A DNA stretch of 64,000 nucleotides, taken from JARKPK01 sp964631235. Its GTDB lineage: Bacteria > Planctomycetota > Planctomycetia > Pirellulales > Thermoguttaceae. Shown in pieces: positions 54,255 to 62,975 of the stretch. The stretch's first letter is position 1; each line of letters starts with the position of its first letter. The notes under the pieces are model-generated. The model searched no databases. It was not told where the DNA came from and saw nothing but the letters and a program-made list of their open reading frames with translations. Both the position numbers and the translations under genes were made by a program. The stretch is taken from assembly GCA_964631235.1 (NCBI GenBank), contig CAZVZX010000017.1:31719-95718 (forward strand), given 5' to 3'.

Positions 54255-54740
54255 ATGTCGGAGGAATCGCTGAGGCGGGAACTTTACGAATCGTACAAGA
54301 ATCGGGCGGTGCTCTACTACCTGATCTTCGACGAGCTGCGGAAGCAGTACGGGCCGGCGGCGGCCGAGGCCGTGTTGTCGCGGGCCATCTATCGTCGCGG
54401 AACGATGATCGGGCAGGCGAAGTTCGCCGAGTTCGGGCCGGATGATCTGGCCGGATTGAAAGCGGCGTTTCTCGGGGGCATTCCCGACGGCGGCCGCATG
54501 TTCCAGCCCGAGGTGGTCGGCGAAGACCCCCAGCGGCTCGACATCAAGTTCCACGCTTGCCCGCTCCGCGACGCCTGGCTCGAATTGGGGCTGCCGGGAG
54601 CGGATGTGGAAACGCTCTGCCGAATCGCGGCACGGATTGATAACGGAACGTTCGAGTCGGCCGGTTTCGCCTTCTCGGCCGACACCTGGCGTGCCGGCGG
54701 CGAAGGCTGCTGCTATTTGCACATCCGCTGCGGCAGGTGA
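54255..54740 (+). CDS. L-2-amino-thiazoline-4-carboxylic acid hydrolase family protein
   Basis: A 161-residue protein. The ATG at 54255 follows AGGAAG. It resembles the ATC-hydrolase family: an N-terminal helical region (RRELYESYKNRAVLYYLIFDELRKQYG), FHACPLRDAWLELGLPGADVETLC, and a C-terminal block with GTFESAGFAFSADTWRAGGEGCCYLHIR. The founding member opens a thiazoline ring on the way to cysteine, but most homologues have unknown substrates, so no reaction is assigned. It lies about 110 bp after the CpaF gene on the same strand. Confidence 0.8.
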   Translation: MSEESLRRELYESYKNRAVLYYLIFDELRKQYGPAAAEAVLSRAIYRRGTMIGQAKFAEFGPDDLAGLKAAFLGGIPDGGRMFQPEVVGEDPQRLDIKFHACPLRDAWLELGLPGADVETLCRIAARIDNGTFESAGFAFSADTWRAGGEGCCYLHIRCGR

Positions 54741-54808
54741 GGCGATAGCCGAATCGCCGCCAAGCCAACGTTGTCCACGCCAGCGGATCCAGCGGGCCTC
54801 AAGAAAGA

Positions 54809-54852
54809 GCAGAGGCGCCCTGGCGGAAACGGTCTTCCGCGGGCGCCTCTGC
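54809..54852. terminator. Long hairpin between convergent genes
   Basis: A 12-bp perfect outer stem, GCAGAGGCGCCC / GGGCGCCTCTGC, encloses an inner stem GCGGAA / TTCCGC with a 6-nt loop. It lies between the convergent hydrolase-family and Gfo/Idh/MocA genes. There is no T-tract, so it may be a bidirectional, factor-dependent terminator or mRNA 3'-end stabiliser. Confidence 0.6.
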
Positions 54853-54992
54853 GCAATGGCAAAACAGGCGACGCCTACGTCGATCGCAGATCGCGCACAC
54901 CGTCGGAACAACCAAAACGATCCGCCCCAACGCAACCCAGTATCAGTTGCTCGATGGCCCAGGCGGCCGTTTCCCTTGGTGCGCCGACTGGT

Positions 54993-56366
54993 TTAGTACT
55001 CGCGGTCTTTCAAGATGCCGGGCTGCGGCACGGGGTAGCGGCCTTCGGCGTCGGCCTTCACCGGAGCCGGGCCGTCGTTGCTGAGCTTATCGACATCGGG
55101 CGCCATTTCGTGCGGGCAGTTGAGCATCTGCTCGAAGGTGATGATCTGGCCGGTGTGGGCGGCCATGCGGCCCATCGAGGTGACCAAGCTGGCTTCGGCC
55201 CCGCGCTTGACCTCGTTATAGGGCTTATTTTGCACAATCGCCTCGATCAGATCGTTCCATTCGAGTTGGTAGGGGCTTTGCTCAGGCTGCGGATACGCCC
55301 AAATCATGTCTTCCTTGGCGAAGTTCTGGCCTTTGAACGTCCGCACTCGGCCCGGCGTATGCGCCGAGGTCGAGATGATGGCCGTGCCCTTCGTGCCGTG
55401 GGCGTAGCTGGCGAACTCGTCGTGGCAGCCGGGCATCTGACGCCCATAGTAGAACAGCTTCGTGCCGTCGGGATAGGTGTACTCGACCGAGTAGGTGTCG
55501 AAGTTCTGATCGACGTTGTTGCCCCGATAGTGCCGACCGCCGAGGGCCGCGGCCTTCACCGGCCAGGCGCCCTTCATCCACGAGCATTCATCGATTTGGT
55601 GGATGTAGAAGTCGCTGTACACGCCGCCGCTTGCCCACAGGAACGAGTGGAACCGCTGAATCTGATAAAGGGTTTCGCTGATGTTGTCGGGTTTGCGGCC
55701 GGTCATTCCGCCGCCGCCGCCCATGCGATAGGCGCGCATCGCGATGATGTCGCCGATTTCGCCCTTATCGATGCGGTCTTTCAGCTCTTGCCGACCGCGG
55801 CAGTGACGCACCATCAAGCCCACGCCGCACTTGAGATTCTTCTTGTCGGCTTCGGCGGCCAGTTCGATGATCCGCTTGGTCGTCGGGCCATCGACCGTAA
55901 CCGGTTTTTCCATGAAGACGTTCAGGCCCTTTTCGATGGCGTACTTGAAATGCACCCAGCGGAAGGCGGGCGGGGTGGCCAAGATCACCACGTCGCCGGG
56001 CTTCAGGCAATCCATCGCTTTGCGATAGCCGTCGAATCCGAGGAACTTCGTTTCGTCGGTTACGCCGAACTTGTTCGGCTTGTTGGCCCAGCGGTTCTTC
56101 AAGTTCTCGAAACTGCCGTTGAGCTTCCGCTCGAAGACGTCGGCCATGGCCACCAGCTTCGTCGGCGCGTTGGGCACGCTCAACGCGTTATCTGCGGCGC
56201 CGGTGCCGCGGCCGCCGCAACCGACCAACGCCACTTGGATGGTGCCACTCTCGGCAGCGTGTACCCGAGGCACGATCAACCCGGCCATCGCCGTGGCCGC
56301 CGCGGCCTGACCGCTTCGCTTCAAGAACGCGCGACGCGACGGATGGGAATCTCCGAAATTGCTCAT
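54993..56366 (-). CDS. Tat-exported Gfo/Idh/MocA-family oxidoreductase
   Basis: A 457-residue NAD(P)-dependent oxidoreductase exported in folded form. The N-terminus carries a twin-arginine signal (SRRAFLKRSGQAAAATAM). The Rossmann fold follows (QVALVGCGGRGTGAADNAL; KLVAMADVFERKL), then EKPVTVDGPTTKRIIELA and the substrate domain (SDFYIHQIDECSWMKGAWP). The ATG at 56366 follows GGGAGG; a GTG one codon earlier is possible. Such proteins are highly expanded in planctomycetes and usually act on sugars or inositols. The substrate is not evident. It is convergent with the hydrolase-family gene. Confidence 0.92.
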   Translation of the reverse strand: MSNFGDSHPSRRAFLKRSGQAAAATAMAGLIVPRVHAAESGTIQVALVGCGGRGTGAADNALSVPNAPTKLVAMADVFERKLNGSFENLKNRWANKPNKFGVTDETKFLGFDGYRKAMDCLKPGDVVILATPPAFRWVHFKYAIEKGLNVFMEKPVTVDGPTTKRIIELAAEADKKNLKCGVGLMVRHCRGRQELKDRIDKGEIGDIIAMRAYRMGGGGGMTGRKPDNISETLYQIQRFHSFLWASGGVYSDFYIHQIDECSWMKGAWPVKAAALGGRHYRGNNVDQNFDTYSVEYTYPDGTKLFYYGRQMPGCHDEFASYAHGTKGTAIISTSAHTPGRVRTFKGQNFAKEDMIWAYPQPEQSPYQLEWNDLIEAIVQNKPYNEVKRGAEASLVTSMGRMAAHTGQIITFEQMLNCPHEMAPDVDKLSNDGPAPVKADAEGRYPVPQPGILKDREY

Positions 56367-56823
56367 CACAAACCTCCCAAAGGTGAAAAAAGACAGCTTC
56401 CCGTTTTCAGTACGATCGGACGATCAATCGGCACAACGCGGCCGAACGATCGGCCGGGCATGTCTGCTTCGGTTTAGAGGCGGTCGGCCCCGGTCGGCTT
56501 CGCCGCCGAGGATCGCATCGCCATCGCGCGCTTGTCGATTACCGCAAGTTGCCGCCTCGAGTCGCCAAGCCATTCTGCTCGGCGGTCCATCGCAGTCTTG
56601 CGACAATCCGTGGGGTGGGCCAACGGCGGGCTTCGGCGGCATCGCGCCGTGCGAACGCGCAACCGAACCCCGAAGGACAATTCTGTACGTCAGTCTGCCT
56701 ACAGCAGATGACAGCCGATCGCGACGCGAAACAGCATTGTGTGTTTTTCCTGCCTCGCCCATTTTCCGCTTTTCGGCGTCCCACACAGAATAACACCGCG
56801 TCAGGCCCCGGTCAATCAAACGG
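56367..56823. other. Intergenic region
   Basis: About 460 bp downstream of the HExxH-protein gene and upstream of the Gfo/Idh/MocA gene. Short frames on both strands overlap one another and show no family signature; nothing is called. Confidence 0.5.
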
Positions 56824-58242
56824 TTATGGAGAGCCGGCGGGCCGGATTTCCACCCGCAACGAGCCGGCGTTGTCGGACCATTCGGAGGGCAACTCGTTGA
56901 TCTTGAAATAGAGCGTGCCGCTCCGCTCGGCCGTGAAGGTGCAACCGAGTCCCACCTCGACCGGCGGCCGAAGCAGCGCCGAAAGCCCCGTTGGGGGTGA
57001 ATCGGGCCGAATGCCCATCAGCAGCATGCCCAGCGGCCGACCTTGGTAGTAGCGGATCGTCACCCCGCCCGGCTCGCACGGCCAAGGCTTCGGCTCGGCA
57101 GCCACTTGATAGCGACCCGATGCGCGGAGCGTGTAGCTCTTTCCTGCTTCAACGGCCCAGCCGCTCGATTGCCAGCCGCGGTCGGCGGCAACGTCGAAGG
57201 TCGCCCCGGTCGCGGGCGGCTTCCCGGGAGCGAACACGGCGGAGTCGCGAGCCACATCGTGCCCGTACTCGAGTGTCATCACGAACAACTGCCAGTGTTC
57301 AGCCAGTTCGGCCCAATCGTCGGCAAAGGCTTGGCGGAACCTCTCGTTGAATTGCTTGTCGAGCACATGCTTTTGCATTTGGCGGAAGCGGGCCTGATAC
57401 CGCGGGTGATGATCGAGCAGCACGGCCAGCGCCCACGACCATGCATAGGCGTCGTTTTCCAAATAGGCGGTGGGCTTGAGATCGACGATGGCATCGATCC
57501 TTTTCCCGCGTTTGGCCGCCAAATCGTCGCGGACGATCTTGATTCGGCCCCACATCGGCACGTCTTCTTTGTGCCGCGGAACGACGCCGAGGGTCAGCGT
57601 GCGGCCGTCCCAGTGATGAGTGGCCAACAGTTCGGCCGTGCCTTCCATGAACCACGGGGGGCCGCACGCCCCAAGCTGAGTGTTCATGAAGCAATGCACG
57701 CCTTCGTGCAGCAGCAGGTGACGGCGGTAGTAGTCGCTCGGCTGGTCGTCGAGCCAAAGGTCGTAGTTCCGCGCATAGCCGAACTGGAAGGCGGGGATTT
57801 CCGGGGGCAGCAGGTTCGCGCGAACGAATCGCTCGCGGTCTTTCATAATGCAGACCGTCGCCCGCCAAGGACCAAGCGCGCCTTCGTCGATTCCGAAATA
57901 GCGGCAGTATTGCGGCACGGCCGCATCGAACAAGGCCGGCAGTTCGTCGATCTCCTTCGCGGCCGGCAGGTCGGTGTAAAGCGTTACCCACTTGCCGGGC
58001 AATTTGCGAATCCCTTCGGCGGCCGCGACGGCATCGTCCGGCTGCAATCGCGATATTTTTTTGTCGAAGCGGTCGAACGCATCGACGGGCTGATCGAGCA
58101 GCTCGCCCAGCAAACGCTTCGGTGGTTGCGGCGGGGCCGGCCGACTCGTCGATTCCGCCGCCGAAAGCGTTGCCGCGACCAAAAAGTTCCACACAATGGC
58201 GAAAGCGACCACGCTCGCAACGAAGCGGCCGATTGCCTGCAA
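56824..58242 (-). CDS. Exported HExxH (gluzincin-like, DUF1570-type) protein
   Basis: A secreted protein with a zinc motif HEGVH (H179, E180, H183) in the segment RRHLLLHEGVHCFMN. A third-ligand-type segment, WFMEGTAELLATHHW, has glutamate near residue 204, as in gluzincins. The C-terminal ~120 residues (ATFDVAADRGWQSSGWAVEAGK; AERSGTLYFKINELPSEWSDN) look like a beta-sandwich. The start is uncertain. The TTG at 58242 gives a clean signal peptide (ASVVAFAIVWNFLVAATLSAAE), while the frame is open to 58479 through low-complexity Arg-rich sequence. The signal-peptide region overlaps a copy of the dispersed repeat. Confidence 0.75.
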   Translation of the reverse strand: MQAIGRFVASVVAFAIVWNFLVAATLSAAESTSRPAPPQPPKRLLGELLDQPVDAFDRFDKKISRLQPDDAVAAAEGIRKLPGKWVTLYTDLPAAKEIDELPALFDAAVPQYCRYFGIDEGALGPWRATVCIMKDRERFVRANLLPPEIPAFQFGYARNYDLWLDDQPSDYYRRHLLLHEGVHCFMNTQLGACGPPWFMEGTAELLATHHWDGRTLTLGVVPRHKEDVPMWGRIKIVRDDLAAKRGKRIDAIVDLKPTAYLENDAYAWSWALAVLLDHHPRYQARFRQMQKHVLDKQFNERFRQAFADDWAELAEHWQLFVMTLEYGHDVARDSAVFAPGKPPATGATFDVAADRGWQSSGWAVEAGKSYTLRASGRYQVAAEPKPWPCEPGGVTIRYYQGRPLGMLLMGIRPDSPPTGLSALLRPPVEVGLGCTFTAERSGTLYFKINELPSEWSDNAGSLRVEIRPAGSP

Positions 58243-58275
58243 TCCGCGGTTGTACCAATTTCCGTCTTTCGCGGT
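58190..58275 (-). repeat. Dispersed ~80-bp repeat, copy 5, overlapping a gene start
   Basis: Read on the minus strand, it starts AAACCGCGAAAGACGGAAA, 19 bases identical to copy 2. It continues with GGTACAACCGCGGATTGCAGGCAA, cut here as GGTACAACCGCGG then ATTGCAGGCAA, and GGCCGCTTCGTTGCGA, aligned to the family blocks. It covers the start and signal peptide of the HExxH protein. Confidence 0.4.
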
Positions 58276-58534
58276 TTTCTTTATACGGCTCGCGCGCTGA
58301 AATGATCGCTTTTCTTCTGCGAAGAAGAAGTCTTGTTTACGCCGCACGAAGTAGAGGCACAGCCCAGCCCGGCACGCACTTGCCCAGCACCCGCGAGCGC
58401 GCCGCGCGTTGGCCCGAGCCGAAGCGGCCCGATGCGAGTCGGCCCGCAACCGTTCCCCAATGACGCTTCGATCAATCATTGCCGTGCTCGCCGTGCTTCG
58501 CAGTCGATCGGTTGCCTAAGTTCTCCCGAGGCGG

Positions 58535-60025
58535 TCAGGGGCGACCAGTCGGGCCGGGCGACGCGACCCAGCCGGGCCCCATTCGGCGTTGACGCAACCG
58601 AGTAAAAACAACGGCCAAAACAAGTGCAACCGCCAGCATGCCCAAGCTGATGTTCTGCGAGATGCTCAATCCGGTGCCGAACACCGCGCTTTCGTCGATG
58701 CGGATGATCTCCAGCAGAAACCGCGAAACGGCATGCAGCCCCAGCCCGAGGGCGAACAACTGGCCATCGTACTTCAAATATGGTTCGACGGCCAGCAGCA
58801 ACAGGCACAAGAGCAGCGCGTCGATGGCGCTGTAGAGCTGTGCGGGATGAACGGGGCGGCTTCGCTCGGGCAACGGGGTCGGCGGAACCGTCACGGGCGG
58901 CTTGCCCGCAAAGGCGAACTCGAGCGGCCGCGGATTGACGGCCGCGAAGCGAAAGACCTCGGCAGCGGCATCGATCGTCGGCAGCGGCCGTCCGTTGATC
59001 GCCTGCAAGCGATCGCCCACGGCAACGCCCTGCCGCGCTAGGGGCGAATCGGCATCGATCCATTGCACCGCCAGACCGCCTTCTTCGACTTTTTCGGCGC
59101 TGGCGGCACGGTGCGCATCGCCCGCAGCCCCAGGATCCGAATTCGTGCCGGCCCGGCGAACCGCCCCCTCGCCTCGCGACGAACGATCGCCGGCCTCGGG
59201 CGAAGTTGTCGGCACGGGCGAGGTTGTCGGCGCGCACGAGGAACAACCGCAACCGCCGCGCGTCGCGCAGCTCGGACACTCGGAGCCGAGCAGCAATCCG
59301 AACTGCAAGCCGCGGTCGAGTTGGGCCAAGTAGGGCGGACTGTCGATGGGAAAGGTTACTGCCCACGGCAAATCACACTCGCCGCCAAAGCAGCAGCCGT
59401 TCAGCAGGCAGCCGATGCGCCCGATCGCTTGCCCCAGCGCGAAGCTGGGCACCACCAAGTCGCACAAGGCGGGCAAGGGCAGGCGGCGAACAACGGCAAA
59501 CAACACCAAACCGACCACCGCACCGATCAAGCTGCCGAAAACAACAAGCCCGCCTCGCGTCACGTTCAGCACGCTGCCGATGCCGGCGGCGATTCCCGCG
59601 TCGAAGGCCGGGGCGAAGTCGCGGCTCCAATACTCGATGACGTAGAACACTCGGGCGCCGACGATGCCGGGAACGAACACCCAAAACGCCAAGCTATAGA
59701 TCACGTCGGCATCCCAACCGCGCCGCCGGGCACGGTGGACCGCCAGCGCGATCGCGGACAGCACGGCCACCAGCATCATCACGCCATAGCCGCGGATCGG
59801 CAGACCTTCGGGCTCGGCGATGGCGGGTACAACGAAAACGATCACCGCAGCGCCCAAAAGGGCCAGCAAGAGATGCGAACCCCAATCGGTTTTCGGCCCG
59901 TGCCGCCGCCACATCCACAGGGCGGCGCCGAGGGTCAGCCCGAGCCAAACAAACAGCAACAGCCCGAAACCGAACAGCGGAATGCCGCCGATGCTCAGCG
60001 GGATGAAAAACAGTGTTCGCAGCAT
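58535..60025 (-). CDS. lgt: Prolipoprotein diacylglyceryl transferase with inserted PDZ-like domain
   Basis: Transfers diacylglycerol to the lipobox cysteine of prolipoproteins in the inner membrane. Family features: several membrane helices, RGYGVMMLVAVLSAIAL, TRGGLVVFGSLIGAVVG, the core motif ALGQAIGRIGCLLNGCCFGG, and HPAQLYSAIDALLL near the C-terminus. At 496 residues it is ~200 longer than usual. An insertion between bases ~58860 and ~59300 adds a Cys-rich linker (SECPSCATRGGCGCSSC) and a PDZ-like segment (SPLARQGVAVGDRLQAINGRPLP). The ATG at 60025 is chosen. Confidence 0.92.
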   Translation of the reverse strand: MLRTLFFIPLSIGGIPLFGFGLLLFVWLGLTLGAALWMWRRHGPKTDWGSHLLLALLGAAVIVFVVPAIAEPEGLPIRGYGVMMLVAVLSAIALAVHRARRRGWDADVIYSLAFWVFVPGIVGARVFYVIEYWSRDFAPAFDAGIAAGIGSVLNVTRGGLVVFGSLIGAVVGLVLFAVVRRLPLPALCDLVVPSFALGQAIGRIGCLLNGCCFGGECDLPWAVTFPIDSPPYLAQLDRGLQFGLLLGSECPSCATRGGCGCSSCAPTTSPVPTTSPEAGDRSSRGEGAVRRAGTNSDPGAAGDAHRAASAEKVEEGGLAVQWIDADSPLARQGVAVGDRLQAINGRPLPTIDAAAEVFRFAAVNPRPLEFAFAGKPPVTVPPTPLPERSRPVHPAQLYSAIDALLLCLLLLAVEPYLKYDGQLFALGLGLHAVSRFLLEIIRIDESAVFGTGLSISQNISLGMLAVALVLAVVFTRLRQRRMGPGWVASPGPTGRP

Positions 60026-60131
60026 GTTCGGTTTCCGATCGGCAGGATCGCGACGACGCAAGACGCTTGGCGGAGGGACAACCAGCCGAGCCGGCCGCCG
60101 CACCGACGGCTCAACGGCCGCCGGGGCCCAA

Positions 60132-61007
60132 TTATTTCGGCGGTTCGAGGATCGTGTTGTCGATCAGCCGGGTATTCTCGATGCGAACAGCCAAGGCGCA
60201 CAGTGTCGGCCGGTCAACCCGATCTCTCGGCTGCAAATGCACCGGATCGACCACCGCCACGTAGTCGATCTCGGCGCCGGCGACGCCGAGAAGCAGCCCG
60301 CGGACGGCTGATTCAATCGCGGCCGCCGATTGCTCCCCTTGGGCAACGAGCGTGCGGGCTGTCTCCAGCGCACGAAATAGCGCGGTTGCTTTCTGTCGGC
60401 CTTCCGTGCTGAGGTACCGATTGCGGGAACTCATCGCCAGTCCGTCGGGCTCGCGGACGATCGGGCAACGGCGGATCGCCACCGGCAGATGAAAATCATC
60501 GCGCATCTGCTCGATCACCCGCAGTTGCTGAAAGTCTTTCTGTCCGAAATACGCGACATCGGGCCCGACGATTTGAAACAACTTGAGCACCACCGTGGCC
60601 ACGCCGCGAAAATGCCCGGGCCGGTGCGCTCCTTCGAGCGGCTCGGCCGCGCCGTACGGTTCGACCCAGGTGGCGAAACCGGGCGGATAGATCTCGGCAT
60701 CGCTGGGGACGAAAACGGCATCGGCCAGTTGGGCCAGTTGGCGCAGGTCGGAATCGAGCGTCCGCGGATACCGCCCGAAATCCTCGTGGGGAGCGAATTG
60801 GCTCGGGTTCACGTAGATGGAAACGATCGTTCGCTCGCACTCGCCGCGCGACGCGCGGACCAAGCTCAAGTGCCCCTCGTGCAATGCCCCCATCGTGGGC
60901 ACGAACCCGATGCGCTCGCGCCGTTCTTTCGCCGCGGCACTCCATTGACGGACCTCGGCGACTGTGTGCAATACCGCCGGCAAGTCGTTAGCAGTCGAGA
61001 CGTTCAT
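60132..61007 (-). CDS. panC: Pantothenate synthetase
   Basis: Joins pantoate and beta-alanine with ATP to give pantothenate, the vitamin B5 precursor of CoA. The 291-residue protein has the nucleotidyltransferase motif VPTMGALHEGHLSLVR (HIGH-type), VSIYVNPSQFAPHEDFGRYPR, GHFRGVATVVLKLFQIVGP, YFGQKDFQQL, and the KMSKS-type MSSRNRYLS. The ATG overlaps the folK stop as ATGA, so the two genes are translationally coupled. Confidence 0.97.
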   Translation of the reverse strand: MNVSTANDLPAVLHTVAEVRQWSAAAKERRERIGFVPTMGALHEGHLSLVRASRGECERTIVSIYVNPSQFAPHEDFGRYPRTLDSDLRQLAQLADAVFVPSDAEIYPPGFATWVEPYGAAEPLEGAHRPGHFRGVATVVLKLFQIVGPDVAYFGQKDFQQLRVIEQMRDDFHLPVAIRRCPIVREPDGLAMSSRNRYLSTEGRQKATALFRALETARTLVAQGEQSAAAIESAVRGLLLGVAGAEIDYVAVVDPVHLQPRDRVDRPTLCALAVRIENTRLIDNTILEPPK

Positions 61008-62212
61008 CGCTGCATCGCCTCCAGGGCTGCGGAAAGCTCGATCAAGGCGTCGTCAAATGGAACATCTTTCAGCGCCATCACAGGGCCGATGTCCGGCCGT
61101 CGCAGCTCGTCCCAAAATGCGGCAGGCCAGTCGGCAACCGGCGCCGTCGCATCATCGCTTGTCGCCGAATCGTCAACGTCGCCGTCGGGGAAGAGATCGG
61201 CTGCTTCGTCGGCAGAGCCGGCACCGGCGATCTCTTCTTCCGCTGGCGCGACCGATCCCGCGATAATCTCCGCCGCCCAGTCGGTTCTCGCCGCGTCGGC
61301 CTTGTTTGCCGTCGTGTCGGCCGCTGCCGCATCGTCGCACGGCGGCTCGAAAGCGACGATCAACCTCGGCCGGGGAATAGCGATCTGCGCTTGCTGCCAG
61401 CGGTCGGTGAATTCGGCGTATTCCTGAACGCCCAACGACACCCGCGCCGCCGCACGAAGCCAACCGATCCACGTCGGACACAGATCGAACACTTCGCCGA
61501 GGGTGTCGCCCGAGCCCTCGCGGAACGCGAGCGCGACGCGCCCCGGCTGGGCTGCCGTTTTCGACCACTGCTCCAACGCCGATTCCAGTTGGCGGGCGGA
61601 AAGGCGCGGATGGGCCGACATTGCCTCGAACGCCGCGCCGTCCGGAGGCGCGATCAAACGGGTATCGTGCGGCCGCTGGGCGTGCAAACGCCGGGCCAAT
61701 TCAGCGGCGGCCGCCGGCCGCGGGCCGGTGATCATCACCAGCGGCATCGATCGGTCTAAATGCGCCTGAAGCTGCGCGAGCGTCCAACCGATCAACGGAT
61801 GGACCCGTTGCGGCGCAACTTCCGCCGCCGGCTCCAAAACGAACCGCCGCCAAGCCATCCGCGGATGGGGCAACGTCAGCCCGGGCGACTGAATCGAACG
61901 GCTGCCGAAAAGCAGCAAATCCAAGTCGATGACCCGCGGCGCCCATCGCGGGCCAGTCGTCCGGCCGAGTTCCTTCTCGATCGATTGAAGACGGCTGAGA
62001 AGAATTCGCGGCCCCAGCGATGTTTCGACAACGGCCGCGCCGTTGAGATACGCTGGTTGACCGGGGGGGCCGCCGGCGGGCCGAGTTTCCAACCAACGAC
62101 TGACGCGCACAACCCGGGTTTTGGGCAAACGGTTGATCCGATCCACCGCTGCTTCGAGCATGGCGGCGCGGTCGCCCCAGTTCGATCCCAAACCGATCAA
62201 CGCCTCAGCCAC
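61004..62212 (-). CDS. folK: HPPK (FolK) fused to a degenerate nucleoside-kinase-like domain
   Basis: The first ~160 residues are 6-hydroxymethyl-7,8-dihydropterin pyrophosphokinase, which makes a folate precursor. They contain EALIGLGSNWGDR, TRPAGGPPGQPAYLNGAAVVET, and the catalytic PRVIDLDLLLFGS and LPHPRMAWRRFVLEPAAEV. The C-terminal ~240 residues start MPLVMITGPRPAAAAELARRL, which has the position of a P-loop but lacks the GK(S/T) residues. The rest looks like a deoxynucleoside-kinase fold followed by an acidic linker. The GTG at 62212, after AAAGG, gives 402 residues. A TTG at 62293 is possible but adds unconserved residues. It overlaps panC. Confidence 0.88.
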   Translation of the reverse strand: MAEALIGLGSNWGDRAAMLEAAVDRINRLPKTRVVRVSRWLETRPAGGPPGQPAYLNGAAVVETSLGPRILLSRLQSIEKELGRTTGPRWAPRVIDLDLLLFGSRSIQSPGLTLPHPRMAWRRFVLEPAAEVAPQRVHPLIGWTLAQLQAHLDRSMPLVMITGPRPAAAAELARRLHAQRPHDTRLIAPPDGAAFEAMSAHPRLSARQLESALEQWSKTAAQPGRVALAFREGSGDTLGEVFDLCPTWIGWLRAAARVSLGVQEYAEFTDRWQQAQIAIPRPRLIVAFEPPCDDAAAADTTANKADAARTDWAAEIIAGSVAPAEEEIAGAGSADEAADLFPDGDVDDSATSDDATAPVADWPAAFWDELRRPDIGPVMALKDVPFDDALIELSAALEAMQR

Positions 62213-62975
62213 GGCCGACGCCTTTCTCGCCCGCTTGTGCCGCGTCGGCGATGCGGTGTCGTACAATTCCTTCGAGACGCACTCGCCGTCCAACGCTTAT
62301 CGGTTTGCCGCTGCGTCAGCCTCGCTTCGCGACAACGAACCCACCTGACTAGCGCCGAGCGCAGCGAAAAACACGGAAGGCTTGGGTGGGGCCATCCGGG
62401 CCACAGCGCGGGCGCGCCGGCGGTCGGTCCCTACGGTTGCGCCACCCAAGACTCCCGATGTTCTCTCTTTCAATGCTGCCGCCCGCAATCGCGTCTTCTG
62501 CACAACCGCGCGGCATTCGCCATGCCCGGCGGAACGCCCGTTTCGCCATCACGGCGCTTCACCGTCTTCGAAAACTCAGCGAATACGCTCTTCAGCGACC
62601 AGAACGAAACAAGACCGCGAATAACCGGAAACGGTTCTATTCCGAACTGTGCGCAAACGAGCCGCTTCGCCGCAACGACCTCGTTTGTGTTCACGACCTT
62701 CGTTGACGGCGAATCACGACGGCGAAGCGCTCATTCTCCCCAATTCGAGCAACTTGTCAAGTCATCGCGCAACGCCGAATGCGCGCTTGCGACAAACGGC
62801 ATCGAAGGCCGAGAAATCGCCCATATTTTTCGCATTATTTCAACCAACAACAGCGACGGCGCGCTGTGCGGCGGCCACAAAAAAATAGGCCGCGCCTCTC
62901 GCCTTGGCCGCCTGGTTGGAAGCACAGCATGCCGCGAGTCGCCGCCTTCGATGGGCGACGAACCGTTGCAAGGGT
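62213..62975. other. Intergenic region with a degenerate dispersed repeat
   Basis: About 760 bp upstream of folK and downstream of the amidotransferase gene. It contains a weak copy of the ~80-bp repeat at 62607-62680. No gene was recognised. Confidence 0.5.
62607..62680 (+). repeat. Dispersed ~80-bp repeat, copy 4 (diverged)
   Basis: AAGACCGCGAATAACCGGAA then ACGGTTCT, GTGCGCAAACGAGCCGCTTCGC. The order of blocks follows copies 1-3, with about a third of bases changed. Confidence 0.35.

Noticed and set aside
54771..56477. Plus-strand open frame opposite the Gfo/Idh/MocA gene
   Set aside because: The minus strand has a Tat signal, Rossmann motif and ribosome site; the plus frame is its shadow.
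57043..58305. Plus-strand open frame opposite the HExxH protein
   Set aside because: No family signature and no ribosome site; an antisense shadow.
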